In this document: positions 21,451-32,331 of the stretch, piece after piece
Layout of the letters: the number at the start of each line of letters is the position of its first letter
How positions within the stretch are numbered: position 1 is the first letter of the stretch
NCBI GenBank assembly: GCA_947561585.1
Contig: CANNZV010000520.1
Span: 203,076-267,075 of the forward strand
Reading direction: 5' to 3'
Source: Caprella mutica
Taxonomy: Eukaryota > Arthropoda > Malacostraca > Amphipoda > Caprellidae
Length of the DNA: 64,000 nucleotides
Notes under the pieces: model-generated
Told to the model about the DNA's origin: nothing
The model's database searches: none
Seen by the model: only the letters and a program-made list of their open reading frames with translations
Position numbers and translations under genes: made by a program

Positions 21451-22686
21451 GAAAAATACGAGAAGACTACCGAAAGTTACTCGAAGACTATGTTATCGTG
21501 GCTACCGGAAGACTGAAAAGATTACCGGATGGTTGTCGGAAGACTGCTACAGGACTCTGAAAAACAACAAAAAACCACTTGAGGGGTGACTAAGACCTAC
21601 AAAGCCTTTCGCTTGTCTGCCTATAGTCTTTCATTGTTTTCCAGTTGTATAAATTGGTAGTGAATAAGAAAATCAATTAAAAACAATAAATGTCAATTAA
21701 AAACATAGAAAAACAAATCAACTCGATCTGAGGTGCTCGTATTATCTGACACATACAAAAATATCCTATATTTATTCTATACAACTAAGCTTATTTGCCT
21801 CTAGCCAGTTAGAGACCGATCATATTATTAGGTTTGAGCGCTATTTTTAATATTTTCCAGACTATTTAAAGAAGTGGACATGTCGTAAGCAAATAGACTA
21901 AATGATTATTCTAAATTTGGTAAATCGTTATCAAATTTAAAAAATAATAAAGAACCCAATATGCTGCCCTGAATGATGGTTCATAAACAAAATTAGCATC
22001 TCAGTCTGATTTATATCAGCAAATTGATTGCGACTGACAGATGTGATCGAAAACATTTCAAATGGCCTTTCTTGCTCCACAAAATTCCAATTTTTTATAT
22101 AATATTCCCTAGTATACACTATAGAGAAGCTAATTAACAGTTCCAGTTATTTCTTATATACTTCATGAGAATGAACTCACCACTTCATATTATCAATGAC
22201 ACAAAAAACACATTAGTACCTCATATCGACGCGTGAGGTAATAACTCTAGGAAGCTTCCACTACCTCTGACAACTGTTACTGTAATACCTCTATATTATT
22301 TATCATCGAAGAGAGGAACTTTGCAGCTTGAGTTATCATTCTTCGATAGAGAAATTGAATAGGATGCCGTACATTGGTAAGGTTTTTCTTTTTCGTAGAG
22401 TCATGGGTTTTCGATTAGGAAAGTTGTAACTTAATATCCCCCAATTCTCCTGCAGTCAGAACTAAGGGTCGAGGTGCTTTATTTAAAGCTGACATTTAAC
22501 AACACTCTGTCCTATCGTATTGCATCGGATCTCTTGGAATAAATGTCATTCCAGCCTCAGGAATTAATAATCAGAGCGTGACGTAGTGGGAATTCTAAAA
22601 GGAATCCTCGTGGAAATCTAATCTTCAGATTATAATTCCTAATACCTCGGTTACTCAAGTGTGAGATGAGAAAATCAGCCATCATT
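21451..22686. other. Intergenic sequence, no gene recognised
   Basis: Near 21457-21550 the word GAAGACT(A/G) recurs about five times with loose 15 to 25 bp spacing (cryptic repeat). The rest is AT-rich, with frames of 60 to 67 codons and no motif. Confidence 0.5.
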
Positions 22687-22851
22687 GGAACTTTGGCAGA
22701 TTAAACATGAAAAAATACTTGGATTTTACAATTGAGGTAATGCTCAAAAAATGGTGGGTGGTAATTTGGTCGAAAATAATAATTGCTCGAAAAGCAATTG
22801 CTCGTAAAGCAATTGCTCGAATATTCAATTGCTCGAAGTCGCCAAAGTTCC
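22687..22851. mobile_element. Possible small element with GGAACTTTGGC ends
   Basis: GGAACTTTGGC at 22687-22697 is exactly inverted at 22841-22851. Next to the right end, four to five copies of a roughly 15-bp unit (GCAATTGCTCG plus AAA) run from 22765 to 22838. No duplication was seen. The layout is like one half of the foldback-like elements farther right. Confidence 0.4.
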
Positions 22852-23033
22852 ACACTCTCTTAACAGGGGAAGTCAATGAATAATATGAATTTACCTTCTT
22901 TTCAAATTGATGAATTTAAATATCAAATAAGAAAAATAAAGTCCGAATTTTAATAATTGATCAAATTTTTAAATATTTAGTTATTTGACATTTTGTGTAC
23001 TTAATGAGTTACTAAACATTGTATGTGTACAAT

Positions 23034-24604
23034 ACATGTCTGTCGTCTCACTGTACATGTCTCTACTCTCACTGTACATGTCTCTACTCTCACTGTACAT
23101 GTCTCTCATCTCACTGTACATGTCTCTACTCTCACTGTACATGTCTCTACTCTCACTGTACATGTCTCTCATCTCACTGTACATGTCTCTCCTCTCACTG
23201 TACATGTCTCTCATCTCACTGTACATGTCTCTCCTCTCACTGTACATGTCTCTTCTCTCACTGTACATGTCTCTACTCTCACTGTACATGTCTCTCCTCT
23301 CACTGTACATGTCTCTCCTCTCACTGTACATGTCTCTACTCTCACTGTACATGTCTCTACTCTCACTGTACATGTCTCTCATCTCACTGTACATGTCTCT
23401 CCTCTCACTGTACATGTCTCTCATCTCACTGTACATGTCTCTCCTCTCACTGTACATGTCTCTTCTCTCACTGTACATGTCTCTACTCTCACTGTACATG
23501 TCTCTCCTCTCACTGTACATGTCTCTCCTCTCACTGTACATGTCTCTACTCTCACTGTACATGTCTCTACTCTCACTGTACATGTCTCTACTCTCACTGT
23601 ACATGTCTCTACTCTCACTGTACATGTCTCTCATCTCACTGTACATGTCTCTACTCTCACTGTACATGTCTCTACTCTCACTGTACATGTCTCTCATCTC
23701 ACTGTACATGTCTCTCCTCTCACTGTACATGTCTCTCATCTCACTGTACATGTCTCTCCTCTCACTGTACATGTCTCTTCTCTCACTGTACATGTCTCTA
23801 CTCTCACTGTACATGTCTCTCCTCTCACTGTACATGTCTCTCCTCTCACTGTACATGTCTCTACTCTCACTGTACATGTCTCTACTCTCACTGTACATGT
23901 CTCTCATCTCACTGTACATGTCTCTCATCTCACTGTACATGTCTCTACTCTCACTGTACATGTCTCTCATCTCACTGTACATGTCTCTCATCTCACTGTA
24001 CATGTCTCTACTCTCACTGTACATGTCTCTCATCTCACTGTACATGTCTCTCATCTCACTGTACATGTCTCTACTCTCACTGTACATGTCTCTCATCTCA
24101 CTGTACATGTCTCTCATCGCACTGTACATGTCTCTCATATCACTGTACATGTCTCTCATCTCACTGTACATGTCTCTCATCACACTGTACATGTCTCTAC
24201 TCTCACTGTACATGTCTCTCCTCTCACTGTACATGTCTCTACTCTCACTGTACATGTCTCTCATCTCACTGTACATGTCTCTCATCTCACTGTACATGTC
24301 TCTACTCTCACTGTACATGTCTCTCATCACACTGTACATGTCTCTACTCTCACTGTACATGTCTCTCCTCTCACTGTACATGTCTCTACTCTCACTGTAC
24401 ATGTCTCTCATTTCACTGCACAGGTCTCTCATCTCACTGTACATGTCTCTACTCTCACTGTACATGTCTCTCATCACACTGTACATGTCTCTACTCTCAC
24501 TGTACATGTCTCTCCTCTCACTGTACATGTCTCTCCTCTCACTGTATATGTCTCTCACCTCACTGTACATGTCTCTCCTCTCACTGTACATGTCTCTCAC
24601 CTCA
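23034..24604. repeat. 21-bp minisatellite array, about 75 copies
   Basis: Unit CACTGTACATGTCTCT plus a variable triplet and CT (ACTCT, CCTCT, CATCT, TTCT types). The order of variants shows a higher-order block of 10 units. A rare TTC-type unit marks it near 23250, 23461 and 23775, and a simpler 3-unit pattern follows from about 23900. Because 21 is a multiple of 3, three plus frames and one minus frame are open for over 500 codons. They are translations of the repeat (SLYMSLL, SHCTCLY, LTVHVST; minus RDMYSE) with no other domain. Confidence 0.97.
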
Positions 24605-24844
24605 CATCTCTTTAAGTGTTGACGGGCTCTCTTAAAACTCTCTTCCTCTTCTCAAGTTCAATATTGTTAATATTCTCGAGTCGATATATTTTTTTCTCCC
24701 AAATGTCGAAAATAGACATTTAACAGTGCGGAAAACTCTGGAAAAGATTGAAAAGTATAAGAAACTTCAAAAGAAAATGAAAATGACTTTGCAAAGTCTT
24801 GAATAGGATCCTTCACATATATATTACTTCATCTATTCTTCTCT
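24605..24844. other. Unique spacer
   Basis: AT-rich sequence separating two minisatellites. Nothing recognised. Confidence 0.6.
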
Positions 24845-26932
24845 TTATTACTTAGCATCTGCTCCAGTCAATTACTTAGCATCTCCTCAAGTCTATTACT
24901 TAGCATCTGCTCCAGTCAATTACTTAGCATCTGCTGCAGTCTATTACTTAGCATCTCCTCCAGTCTATTACTTAGCATCTGCTGCAGTATATTACTTAGC
25001 ATCTGCTCCAGTCTATTACTTAGCATCTGCTCCAGTCAATTACTTATCATCTGCTGCAGTTTATTACTTAGCATCTCCTCCTGTCTATTACTTAGCATCT
25101 GCTGCAGTATATTACTTAGCATCTGCTCCAGTCTATTACTTAGCATCTGCTCCAGTCAATTACTTATCATCTGCTGCAGTATATTACTTAGCATCTGCTC
25201 CAGTCTATTACTTAGCATCTGCTCCAGTCAATTACTTATCATCTGTTGCAGTATATTACTTAGCATCTGCTCCAGCCTATTACTTAGCATCTGCTCCAGT
25301 CAATTACTTAGCATCTGCTCCAGTCTATTACTTAACATCTGGTCCAGTCTATTACTTATCTTCTGCTCCACTCTATTACTTAACATCTGCTCCAGTCTCT
25401 TACTTAACATCTGCTCCAGTCAATTACTTATCATCTGTTGCAGTATATTACTTAGCATCTGCTCCAGTCTATTACTTAGCATCTGCTCCAGTCAATTACT
25501 TAGCATCTGTTGCAGTATATTACTTAGCATCTGCTCCAGTCTATTACTTAGCATCTGCTCCAGTCTATTACTTAGCATCTGCTCTAGTCTATTACTTAGC
25601 ATCTGCTCCAGTCTATTACTTATCATCTGCTCCAGTCTATTACTTAGCTTCTGCTCCACTCTATTACTTAGCTTCTGCTCCAGTCTATTACTTAACATCT
25701 GCTCCAGTCAATTACTTATCATCTGTTGCAGTATATTACTTAGCATCTGCTCCAGTCTATTACTTAGCATCTGTTGCAGTATATTACTTAGCATCTGCTC
25801 CAGTCTATTACTTAGCATATGCTCCAATCTATTACTTAGCATCTGCTCCAGTCTATTACTTAGCATATGCTCCAGTCAATTACTTAGCATCTGTTGCAGT
25901 ATATTACTTGCATCTGCTCCAGTCTATTACTTAGCATCTGCTCCAGTCTATTACTTAGCATCTGCTCCAGTCTATTACTTAGCATATGCTCCAGTCTATT
26001 ACTTAGCATCTGTTGCAGTATATTACTTAGCATCTGCTCCAGTCTATTACTTAGCATATGCTACAGTCAATTACTTAGCATCTGTTGCAGTATATTACTT
26101 AGCATCTGCTCCAGTCTATTACTTAACATCTGCTCCAGTCAATTACTTAGCATCTGATGCAGTCTATTACATAGCATCTGCTCCAGTCTATTACTTAGCA
26201 TCTGCTCCACTCTATTACTTAGCTTCTGCTCCAGTCTAGTACTTAACATCTGCTCCAGTCTATTACTTAATATCTGCTCCAGTCTATTACTTAGCATCTG
26301 CTCCAGTCTATTACTTAGCTTCTGCTCCAGTCTATTACTTAGCGTCTGCTCCAGTATATTACTTAACATCTGCTCCAGTCTATTACTTAGCATCTGCTCC
26401 AGTCTATTACTTAGCTTCTGCTCCAGTCTATTACTTAACATCTGCTCCAGTCTATTACTTAGCATCTGCTCCAGTCTATTACTTAGCATCTGCTCCAGTC
26501 TATTACTTAGCGTCTGCTCCAGTATATTACTTAACATCTGCTCCAGTCTATTACTTAGCTTCTGCTCCAGTCTATTACTTAGCTTCTGCTCCACTCTATT
26601 ACTTAGCTTCTGCTCCAGTCTATAACTTAGCGTCTGCTCCAGTATATTACTTAACATCTGCTCCAGTCTATTACTTAGCTTCTGCTCCAGTCTATTGCTT
26701 AATATCTGCTCCAGTCTATTACTTAACATCTGCTTCAGTCTATTACTTAGCTTCTGCTCCAGTCTATTACTTAGCTTCTGCTCCAGTCTATTACTTAGCT
26801 TCTGCTCCAGTCTATTACTTAGCTTCTGCTCCACTCTATTACTTAGCTTCTGCTCCAGTCTATTACTTAGCGTCTGCTTCACTCTATTACTTAGCTTCTG
26901 CTCCAGTCTATTACTTAGTGTCTGCTCCAGTC
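24845..26932. repeat. 24-bp minisatellite array, about 87 copies
   Basis: Unit CAGTCTATTACTTAGC followed by ATCTGCTC. Variants CAATTAC, TTGCAGTATATT, CTTCTGCTC and ACTTAACATC are mixed. The first half alternates several unit types, and the last 600 bp is dominated by CTTCTGCTC. The minus strand is open for stretches as an 8-residue LEQ(M/K)LSNR repeat. That pattern would favour a helix, but it arises simply from the 24-bp unit and is broken repeatedly by variant units. No gene is called. Confidence 0.96.
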
Positions 26933-27212
26933 ATATGTTGATCTTTCTCCTCCACTTTCATCATCCATCCAACTCCTCCCTTCTCCCAGTTCTTCGCTTA
27001 CTGGTTGAGATTGATTTTCTAGGTTTCAGGTGGAAGGAGAGTCACCATGAGTGTAAAACCCTGACTCCGCTGGTGGTGAAGCCTGTGTACCAAGTCTTAG
27101 ACCTGGTGCATGGGAAGAAATGAAATTGGAGCAGAGGCAAAAGTGTTGCACTGAGATCACCCACAGATGGGCGTATGGCGCCTTTTGTGTGATCCTTCCC
27201 TTGTGACTCATT
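26933..27212. other. Less AT-rich unique island
   Basis: This block is visibly richer in G and C than its surroundings (for example CTGACTCCGCTGGTGGTG and GGGCGTATGGCGCC). A plus frame enters from the array and ends at 27123; minus frames also cross it. No domain recognised. It might be an exon or retroposon fragment, but nothing in it proves that. Confidence 0.4.
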
Positions 27213-27340
27213 TCCTCTCTCTACTCTCATCTCTACTCTCATCTCTTCTCTCATCTCTTCTCTCATCTCTTCTCTCACCTCTTCTCTCATCTCTTCTCTC
27301 ACCTCTTCTCTCACCACGTCTCTCATCTCTTCTCTCATAG
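27213..27340. repeat. Pyrimidine-rich 12-bp repeat, about 10 copies
   Basis: Unit CTCATCTCTTCT with CTCACCTCTTCT and CTCATCTCTACT variants. One strand is almost pure pyrimidine. Confidence 0.9.
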
Positions 27341-27459
27341 CCTATCGCTTCAAATGAGGTTTGAATATTCAAAAGCTTTCTCAGGTCACAAAACATTTCA
27401 CATTTTTATAAACTTTAGTTTCATCGAACAGGAAATTTGCCCTCAAGATTCACCGCTCG

Positions 27460-27577
27460 ATAGACCCAGTGAGTGGGGGATAGACCCAGTGAGTGGGCGA
27501 TAGATTTAGCGAGTGGAGATAGACCCAGTGAGTGGGGCATAGACCCAGTGAGTGGGGGATAGACCCAGCGAGTGGGG
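27460..27577. repeat. 20-bp tandem repeat, about 6 copies
   Basis: Unit ATAGACCCAGTGAGTGGGGG with single-base differences (GATTTAGCGAGTGG in the third copy). G-runs end each unit. Confidence 0.93.
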
Positions 27578-28511
27578 GTCAATTACTTAATGCTAATTAA
27601 TTGACTGATGTTCCGTCCAAATGGCAGTCCATTATAGATAAATTATTTTGCTGAACAGGTGATACTGTTGATAGATAGGAAACGTTTATATATCTCTATT
27701 CAATGTTATACTAGCAGAGTGTAGGATAGAGTCTTTAACCAATAAGGCTATGCAAGTTTGAAATTTGTGTGAAGCATTTTTGTCCCACTTCTATTGTTGC
27801 ATTAAATATTTATGTGTTTAAATATAATATCATGCTTAAAGTTTAATTAACATGTTTGAAGTTTATTTTTTTGCATTCTACTTGGATATCAAGACAAAAA
27901 CGGATTAACATTCCTGAAATATGTAGCACATAACTTACATTGAAAATATTATTATCACTCACGCTTTAAATGATCAGTGTGTGGATTTCAAGACGGAAAT
28001 AAGACTGAGCTTCATTAATATTTCTACAATATATAGCGCATACCTTACATTAATAAATAATTTTTTATTGTTGTTACTATATTTAACATGTTTAAATTGT
28101 AGATTTTGTCCACATCGTTGATGTATAAACTGATTGTACTCTTTGTGCTCGTTGTCTTTTTTCTACAAACTATCGTCTCGTATAACAAATATTTTATTTG
28201 CCCCTACTTAAAACTCGAAATTACATTCAAAATGAAAATTAACCTAACAATAATCAGATTTGCAGAACAAGAGGCTAAATAAAATTTGTTTAATAGTGTT
28301 TTGTAAGTAGAATTATCTTAGTCTCAAGTATAGAAGAAGCTTAGCAATGCACTAAGAAAATTTATATAATAAGATTCTCTTACATTTTATTAAACCACTT
28401 GAAAAGGAACAGTGGAATGAATATCACAAAAGCTTATATAAAATAAAGATGATGATTTTTAAAATATTATTTTAGAAAATATGCAGTTCAACTTATAAAT
28501 TTATTTATTTT
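27578..28511. other. Intergenic sequence with a diverged direct repeat
   Basis: Two diverged copies of a segment of about 107 bp lie near 27873-27960 and 27979-28075. They share (G/T)GGAT(A/T)TCAAGAC, ATATGTAGC(A/G)CATA-like and CTTACATT words. No gene recognised. Confidence 0.45.
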
Positions 28512-28585
28512 CAGTGGAATTTTCCTCAGTGGAATTTTCCCAGTGGAATCTTCCGCAGTGTAACTTCCCTCAGTGGAATTTTCCT
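28512..28585. repeat. 15-16 bp tandem unit, five copies
   Basis: Unit CAGTGGAATTTTCC(T), five diverged copies. It resembles the arm units of the foldback-like element at 48460-50385 (GTGGAATTT). No inverted partner was found within 2 kb, so it may be one surviving arm. Confidence 0.75.
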
Positions 28586-28596
28586 AGAACTGTTGG

Positions 28597-28634
28597 TTGG
28601 TATCCATGATAGCTACAGGTATCATGGATACCAA
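28597..28634. repeat. Perfect 15-bp stem palindrome
   Basis: TTGGTATCCATGATA (28597-28611) and TATCATGGATACCAA (28620-28634) are exact complements around an 8-nt loop. No T-run follows, and there is no neighbouring gene for which it could act as a terminator. Confidence 0.9.
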
Positions 28635-28687
28635 CTTAAATGAATAATAACTATATAGTTTTTTCTTACATGGTTCAAAAGTCTCGA

Positions 28688-28733
28688 GGATAAAGTCTGG
28701 TGGAAAGACTTAAAAAACCCTAAATGTGTACCG
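28688..28733. mobile_element. Lone Harbinger-like terminal repeat
   Basis: AAAGTCTGGTGGAAAGACTT followed by AAAAAACCCTAAATGTGTAC repeats the right end of the 15753-18988 element with about five mismatches. The opposite end was not found nearby. It is a truncated relic or one end of a rearranged copy. Confidence 0.75.
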
Positions 28734-28926
28734 CCATTTCTTCACACCATGCAGTTAGTAGGCAATGCACTGTATGCACAGCAATGCCAGGCAAGTACTA
28801 ACACCGCCAATAACTGAGGCACAAAGTGAATATCCCAAAGAGGAAAGTTACAAACTTTGTACTTTCTAACTGATGTAACACCCAAACAGATTCGGATTGA
28901 ATTGTTAGTGTGACTACATGCCTTTA

Positions 28927-29162
28927 ATTTCACTGAGATTATCTACCTAAAGAATATGTTATTGTGAAAGAGTGATGAAGTTACTGTTAATGAATACATA
29001 CTATACAATACTATGTATTACAGGATAAGGAAGAAGTATAGCACTATTTGGGTACTTCTTCCTTTTCATGCGATTTATAGTATTATATATAGCATACATC
29101 AACCGTAACTTCATCATTCTTTCACAATAACATATTCTTTAGATGCATAATCTCAGTGAAAT
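28927..29162. repeat. Foldback palindrome, arms about 110 bp
   Basis: The left arm from ATTTCACTGAGATTAT and the right arm ending ATAATCTCAGTGAAAT are complements. Landmarks are CTAAAGAATATGTTATTGTG with CACAATAACATATTCTTTAG, AGTGATGAAGTTAC with GTAACTTCATCATT, and GGAAGAAGTA with TACTTCTTCC near the centre. The loop is short. It would form one long hairpin if transcribed. It has the shape of a foldback MITE; no duplication was identified. Confidence 0.85.
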
Positions 29163-29397
29163 ATAGTATAGTGTAGTAGTATATGAAAGTAGTTGAGATA
29201 TTATATAAGAATAAATATTATAATATTTGATTGGTAAATGCACAAACTATTGGATGCAATGCTATCTAAATTATTTTGCCATGTTCTTTAAGGAAACCAT
29301 TAGGTTTTATTGTATTATCATTAATTGCATTTAAATTTATCCTAGTTAATGCATTTTATTTATCTAATCAGTTTTTTTCTAAATTTAATTTAAATTA
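29163..29397. other. Unique spacer
   Basis: AT-rich sequence with no ORF or repeat of note. Confidence 0.5.
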
Positions 29398-29729
29398 ATT
29401 ACGGCCAATCTGGCCTGCAGCACCGTAAAGAAAATTTTGAATGACGGCCTAGAGCTATTACACGTAGTTGAACGGGCGTAGGTAGCCGGTTCAGTCTGGC
29501 TCTGATAAATCTTTCAATTCGAAGATTTATCTTTGAATGTGGCAACTCTGTCGATGTGATGAGCAATTACACGCCACGGCCTTGGCTGGCGTACGGCGGA
29601 TTATAGTCCTGGCGAAAGTTCATCTGGCCGACCGTAAGTGAGTTATCGTTCGGTGGATTTGCTATTACAAGCTCCGACTTTTACGTTGTACCTAAGCTAG
29701 CGCCAAGTCAAATTATTGGCCGTAGCCCA
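29398..29729. other. GC-richer island with short inverted ends
   Basis: TACGGCCAAT near 29400 is inverted as ATTGGCCGTA near 29718-29727. The interior is clearly richer in G and C than the flanks and holds the hairpin GATAAATCTT ... AAGATTTATC (29504-29531). Words GAGCTATTACACG, GAGCAATTACACG and TTGCTATTACAAG recur. It may be a SINE-like or MITE-like insertion; no tRNA A or B box was convincing. Confidence 0.45.
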
Positions 29730-29739
29730 GGCAAGAAGG

Positions 29740-30240
29740 TTTTATTCTTGGGATATTCCCTCAATATCTACAGTATTCCCTCCTTATCTCCATTCACAAT
29801 TTGATGACGAGAGCTAGGATATTCCTGTAGCAATATTATTGGAGAGTATTCAAATTCTTAAGAAAGGGAATATTCTAGGAATATTGGAGAGTTATCGTAT
29901 TCGCTCAGATATCATCCAAGGATATTCAAGGAATATCTTATTTATATAGTATTCCATACGAAACAAATTGTAATATTCTTGGAATATATATTTTGACAGT
30001 ATTCCATTCTAAATATCCCATAAATATTCCTAGAATTATCATGATAGTTACGTATAATAGCATTCCCAAAATGAGAACGAAGGAACATTCCCTGGAACAA
30101 TTGTGATCAGTGGTATTCAATTTAAAAAATTGAGGGAATGTTACTGGAATCTAAAGGAAAATTTTACTTCCTAAGAAATACTTTCGAATATTCCTGGAAC
30201 TTTTTAATATTTTTACTATTGAATAGTATATCCCTTTGGG
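29740..30240. repeat. Cluster of GGAATATTCC-like words
   Basis: GGAATATTC, GATATTCC, GTATTCC and their complements occur over and over without fixed spacing (for example 29755, 29818, 29868, 29880, 29925, 29950, 30000, 30030, 30185). The core GAA..TTC is also the arrangement of heat-shock-element half sites. A smaller cluster lies at 34040-34120. It reads as a cryptic repeat; a regulatory role is only a possibility. Confidence 0.5.
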
Positions 30241-30683
30241 CAATATGAAGGGAGTCCTAGGAAGATAGGAAATTTATGGTATATATTTCAAACAAAAAAG
30301 GAATGTCAATGGAATCTAACGATGATTTTTTTTATTTCCTCAGAATTTGGATGTCTTATTGTATCACTAAGAGACGTGGGTTCTGGACCTTTTATGAGTT
30401 ATCGATCTATATGAATAGAACTTCGAATGAGCAAATTAGATGATGATTTAACAATGCTGTTAGGAGGCCTACAGAAATTAGTAATGTCTACAGAAATATC
30501 TCAGGGTGGCGGAAAAAAAGAAACCCATTTTCAAATGAGTTTATTTTGAAAACTATCAAATCTAAAAAAAAAATCTAGAAACATAGTTTTGTTCGTATAG
30601 TGTTTCTGCATCTTTAATGAAAATTTGTTAAACTTACAACTAAAATTAAACATGTTGCAGCGAAGTGAAAAAATATAAATAAA

Positions 30684-31481
30684 AAGGGCTTGCGCGAGGA
30701 CCAAAAACACAAAAAGACTTTATAGTAGGTATAATTTATTTCCATATGGTGTAAATAAAAATTTAAAAATAATTTTTTTCATTCAATTAACGTTTTGTTT
30801 ATCGACTCTTTCATTCATGGAATTATATCTTCGTCACCAATCACGATGTCTTCTCCAAAACAAGCTTATCTTTGCCGAACCCATTTTGAAAAATTTAGAC
30901 TGTGCGGTAAATCAGTTCTAAGAGTTTTCAAAGGATGATATCTCAAATCGTGTTTAACAATTCGGTGAACTGTGTCTTTAGTGTCTTTATACTGATTGAT
31001 AATTTTGGACTCTCAATAAATTTTTCATGAGTAAGATTAATGATTTAATGTTTTCATGTGTTCGTTCTGTTCTCCTGCGATCTAATTGTATTTTATTCAA
31101 AATAAAGTGGTTTCTAAAGTTTTGAACTTATTAACATAAGTCAATATGGTTTTATAGTTGATGAAAATCTTTCCTGAAAGCTAAATGAGGTTGAACCTGT
31201 TCAAAGCTTCCAGTGTTCAAATAACTCGCCTCAACAAAAACTCTGTTCTTTTGAAAGATGCATTTTGAGGAATTAATTAAGAGATACAAATTAACGGCGA
31301 ACTGATTTTATTAAAAGATATCAATTTTATATCAAACATCAATTCTCAAATGATAATTAAGGTTTTCATTGTTTTTTAGTCGTTACAAAAAACAAAATAA
31401 TTATTGAACGTTTTTACATTCATATGAAATGAATTATACCTATTGTGATTTTTGTCGTATATTTCTTGCTCGCGCAAGCCA
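30684..31481 (-). mobile_element. Mariner-like relic with GGCTTGCGCGAG ends
   Basis: AAATAAAAAGGGCTTGCGCGAG-type sequence at the left (about 30678-30699) is inverted at about 31466-31489 (CTCGCGCAAGCC then ATTTTTATTT). The segment between carries the transposase fragment at 30790-31010. Whether this is a separate nested copy or an inner part of the 30503-32504 element cannot be settled by eye. Confidence 0.5.
30790..31010 (-). pseudogene. Mariner-like transposase remnant
   Basis: Minus-strand frames read DTVHRIVKHDLRYHPLKTLR (near 30990-30930), then after a stop GDED (near 30842-30830), then in a shifted frame MNERVDKQNVN (near 30826-30795). In related Tc1/mariner transposases the order is a TVxRIL-K-DL helix, the first catalytic Asp in an SDEA-type motif, and VNKQNxRYW. 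The order and direction agree. Frameshifts and stops make it non-functional, and only the middle third of the protein is visible. Confidence 0.6.
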
Positions 31482-31492
31482 TTTTTATTTAA

Positions 31493-32331
31493 GGGCACCG
31501 TTCCCAGATTTTGAAAAGTTTTTTATTATTGAAGCTACGGTTGTGAAACTTTGCACACATATATAAAATGAATTGTGATGTTTTTGTGTCATGACATTTT
31601 TTCGATTCGACCCATAGAAAACGAGTTAGTTGAATTTCGAACAAATTTCGAACAGTGTGTAAATTAATAAATTGATACTACAATTTTGTAGCTATGACAT
31701 TATGGTTTTTTGCATTCGATTCTCCACAAGATTTTCTATATATTGTGTTAGCGTTTTTTTTATTTTTCGAATTGGTTTTCGAATTATTGAAATTTTTAGT
31801 GAAACAAAAAAAAATTTCAAAAAATAATCCGAAAATTAAATAAAACTCTTCCAGAGTTTGTAGAGAATTCCGGGGAGAATCGAATACGAAAAACCGCAAA
31901 GCCTTAGCTTCTACCAAAAAAAAAGCCTTAGGCTTTTGAATTACATGATTTGTAGATATCTGAAGTAACGAGTAATCTCCCATTCAAAATTTGATAATCT
32001 GGCACGCAGCATAGTACTCTCGCAAAGGTCTGCGGGTAACTGAGGAATATTTCTTTGCAAACCTTAGTGGGCGTGTTATTAGTGGTAGGTTAGATTCCAG
32101 TTATAGCGAGATAATTAATTATTACGAATTATAATTGGCTGAGAGATGGTTTTTAGAGTACAAATTGACTCCCTATCCCCGGCCCTCTTTTCCCTTTCTC
32201 CCTCTCCCCAGGGGGGTTAGAGTTACACGATACCTCTGGTATTTTGCACACACTATTAGAAGGTTACAAAGCAACTATTTACACAATAAAAAAAGAGATA
32301 AAATTTTGAGATTTCTTCGGGGACGGTCCCC
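31493..32331. mobile_element. TTAA-flanked element with GGG(C/G)ACCGT ends
   Basis: TTAA lies at 31489-31492 and 32332-32335. Inward the ends read GGGCACCGTTCCC and GGGGACCGTCCCC. A TTAA duplication is the mark of piggyBac-type elements, though their ends usually begin CCC, so the assignment is open. The 839-bp body has only short frames (a 101-codon minus frame at 31678-31983 and a 66-codon plus frame) with no transposase motif. It sits between the mariner-like relic and the right arm of the outer element. Confidence 0.65.

Noticed and set aside
22981..24635. Four overlapping ORFs of more than 500 codons as genes
   Set aside because: All four are open simultaneously on both strands because the repeat unit is 21 bp; real genes would not be.
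26139..26882. Coiled-coil protein from the LEQ(M/K)LSNR repeat
   Set aside because: The heptad-like look arises from an 8-codon (24-bp) unit; the frame is broken repeatedly elsewhere in the same array.
28597..28634. Rho-independent terminator
   Set aside because: Perfect stem but no T-run and no bacterial gene context.
29440..29520. tRNA-derived SINE head
   Set aside because: GCCGGTTCAGTCTGG resembles a B box only loosely, and no A box at the right distance was found.
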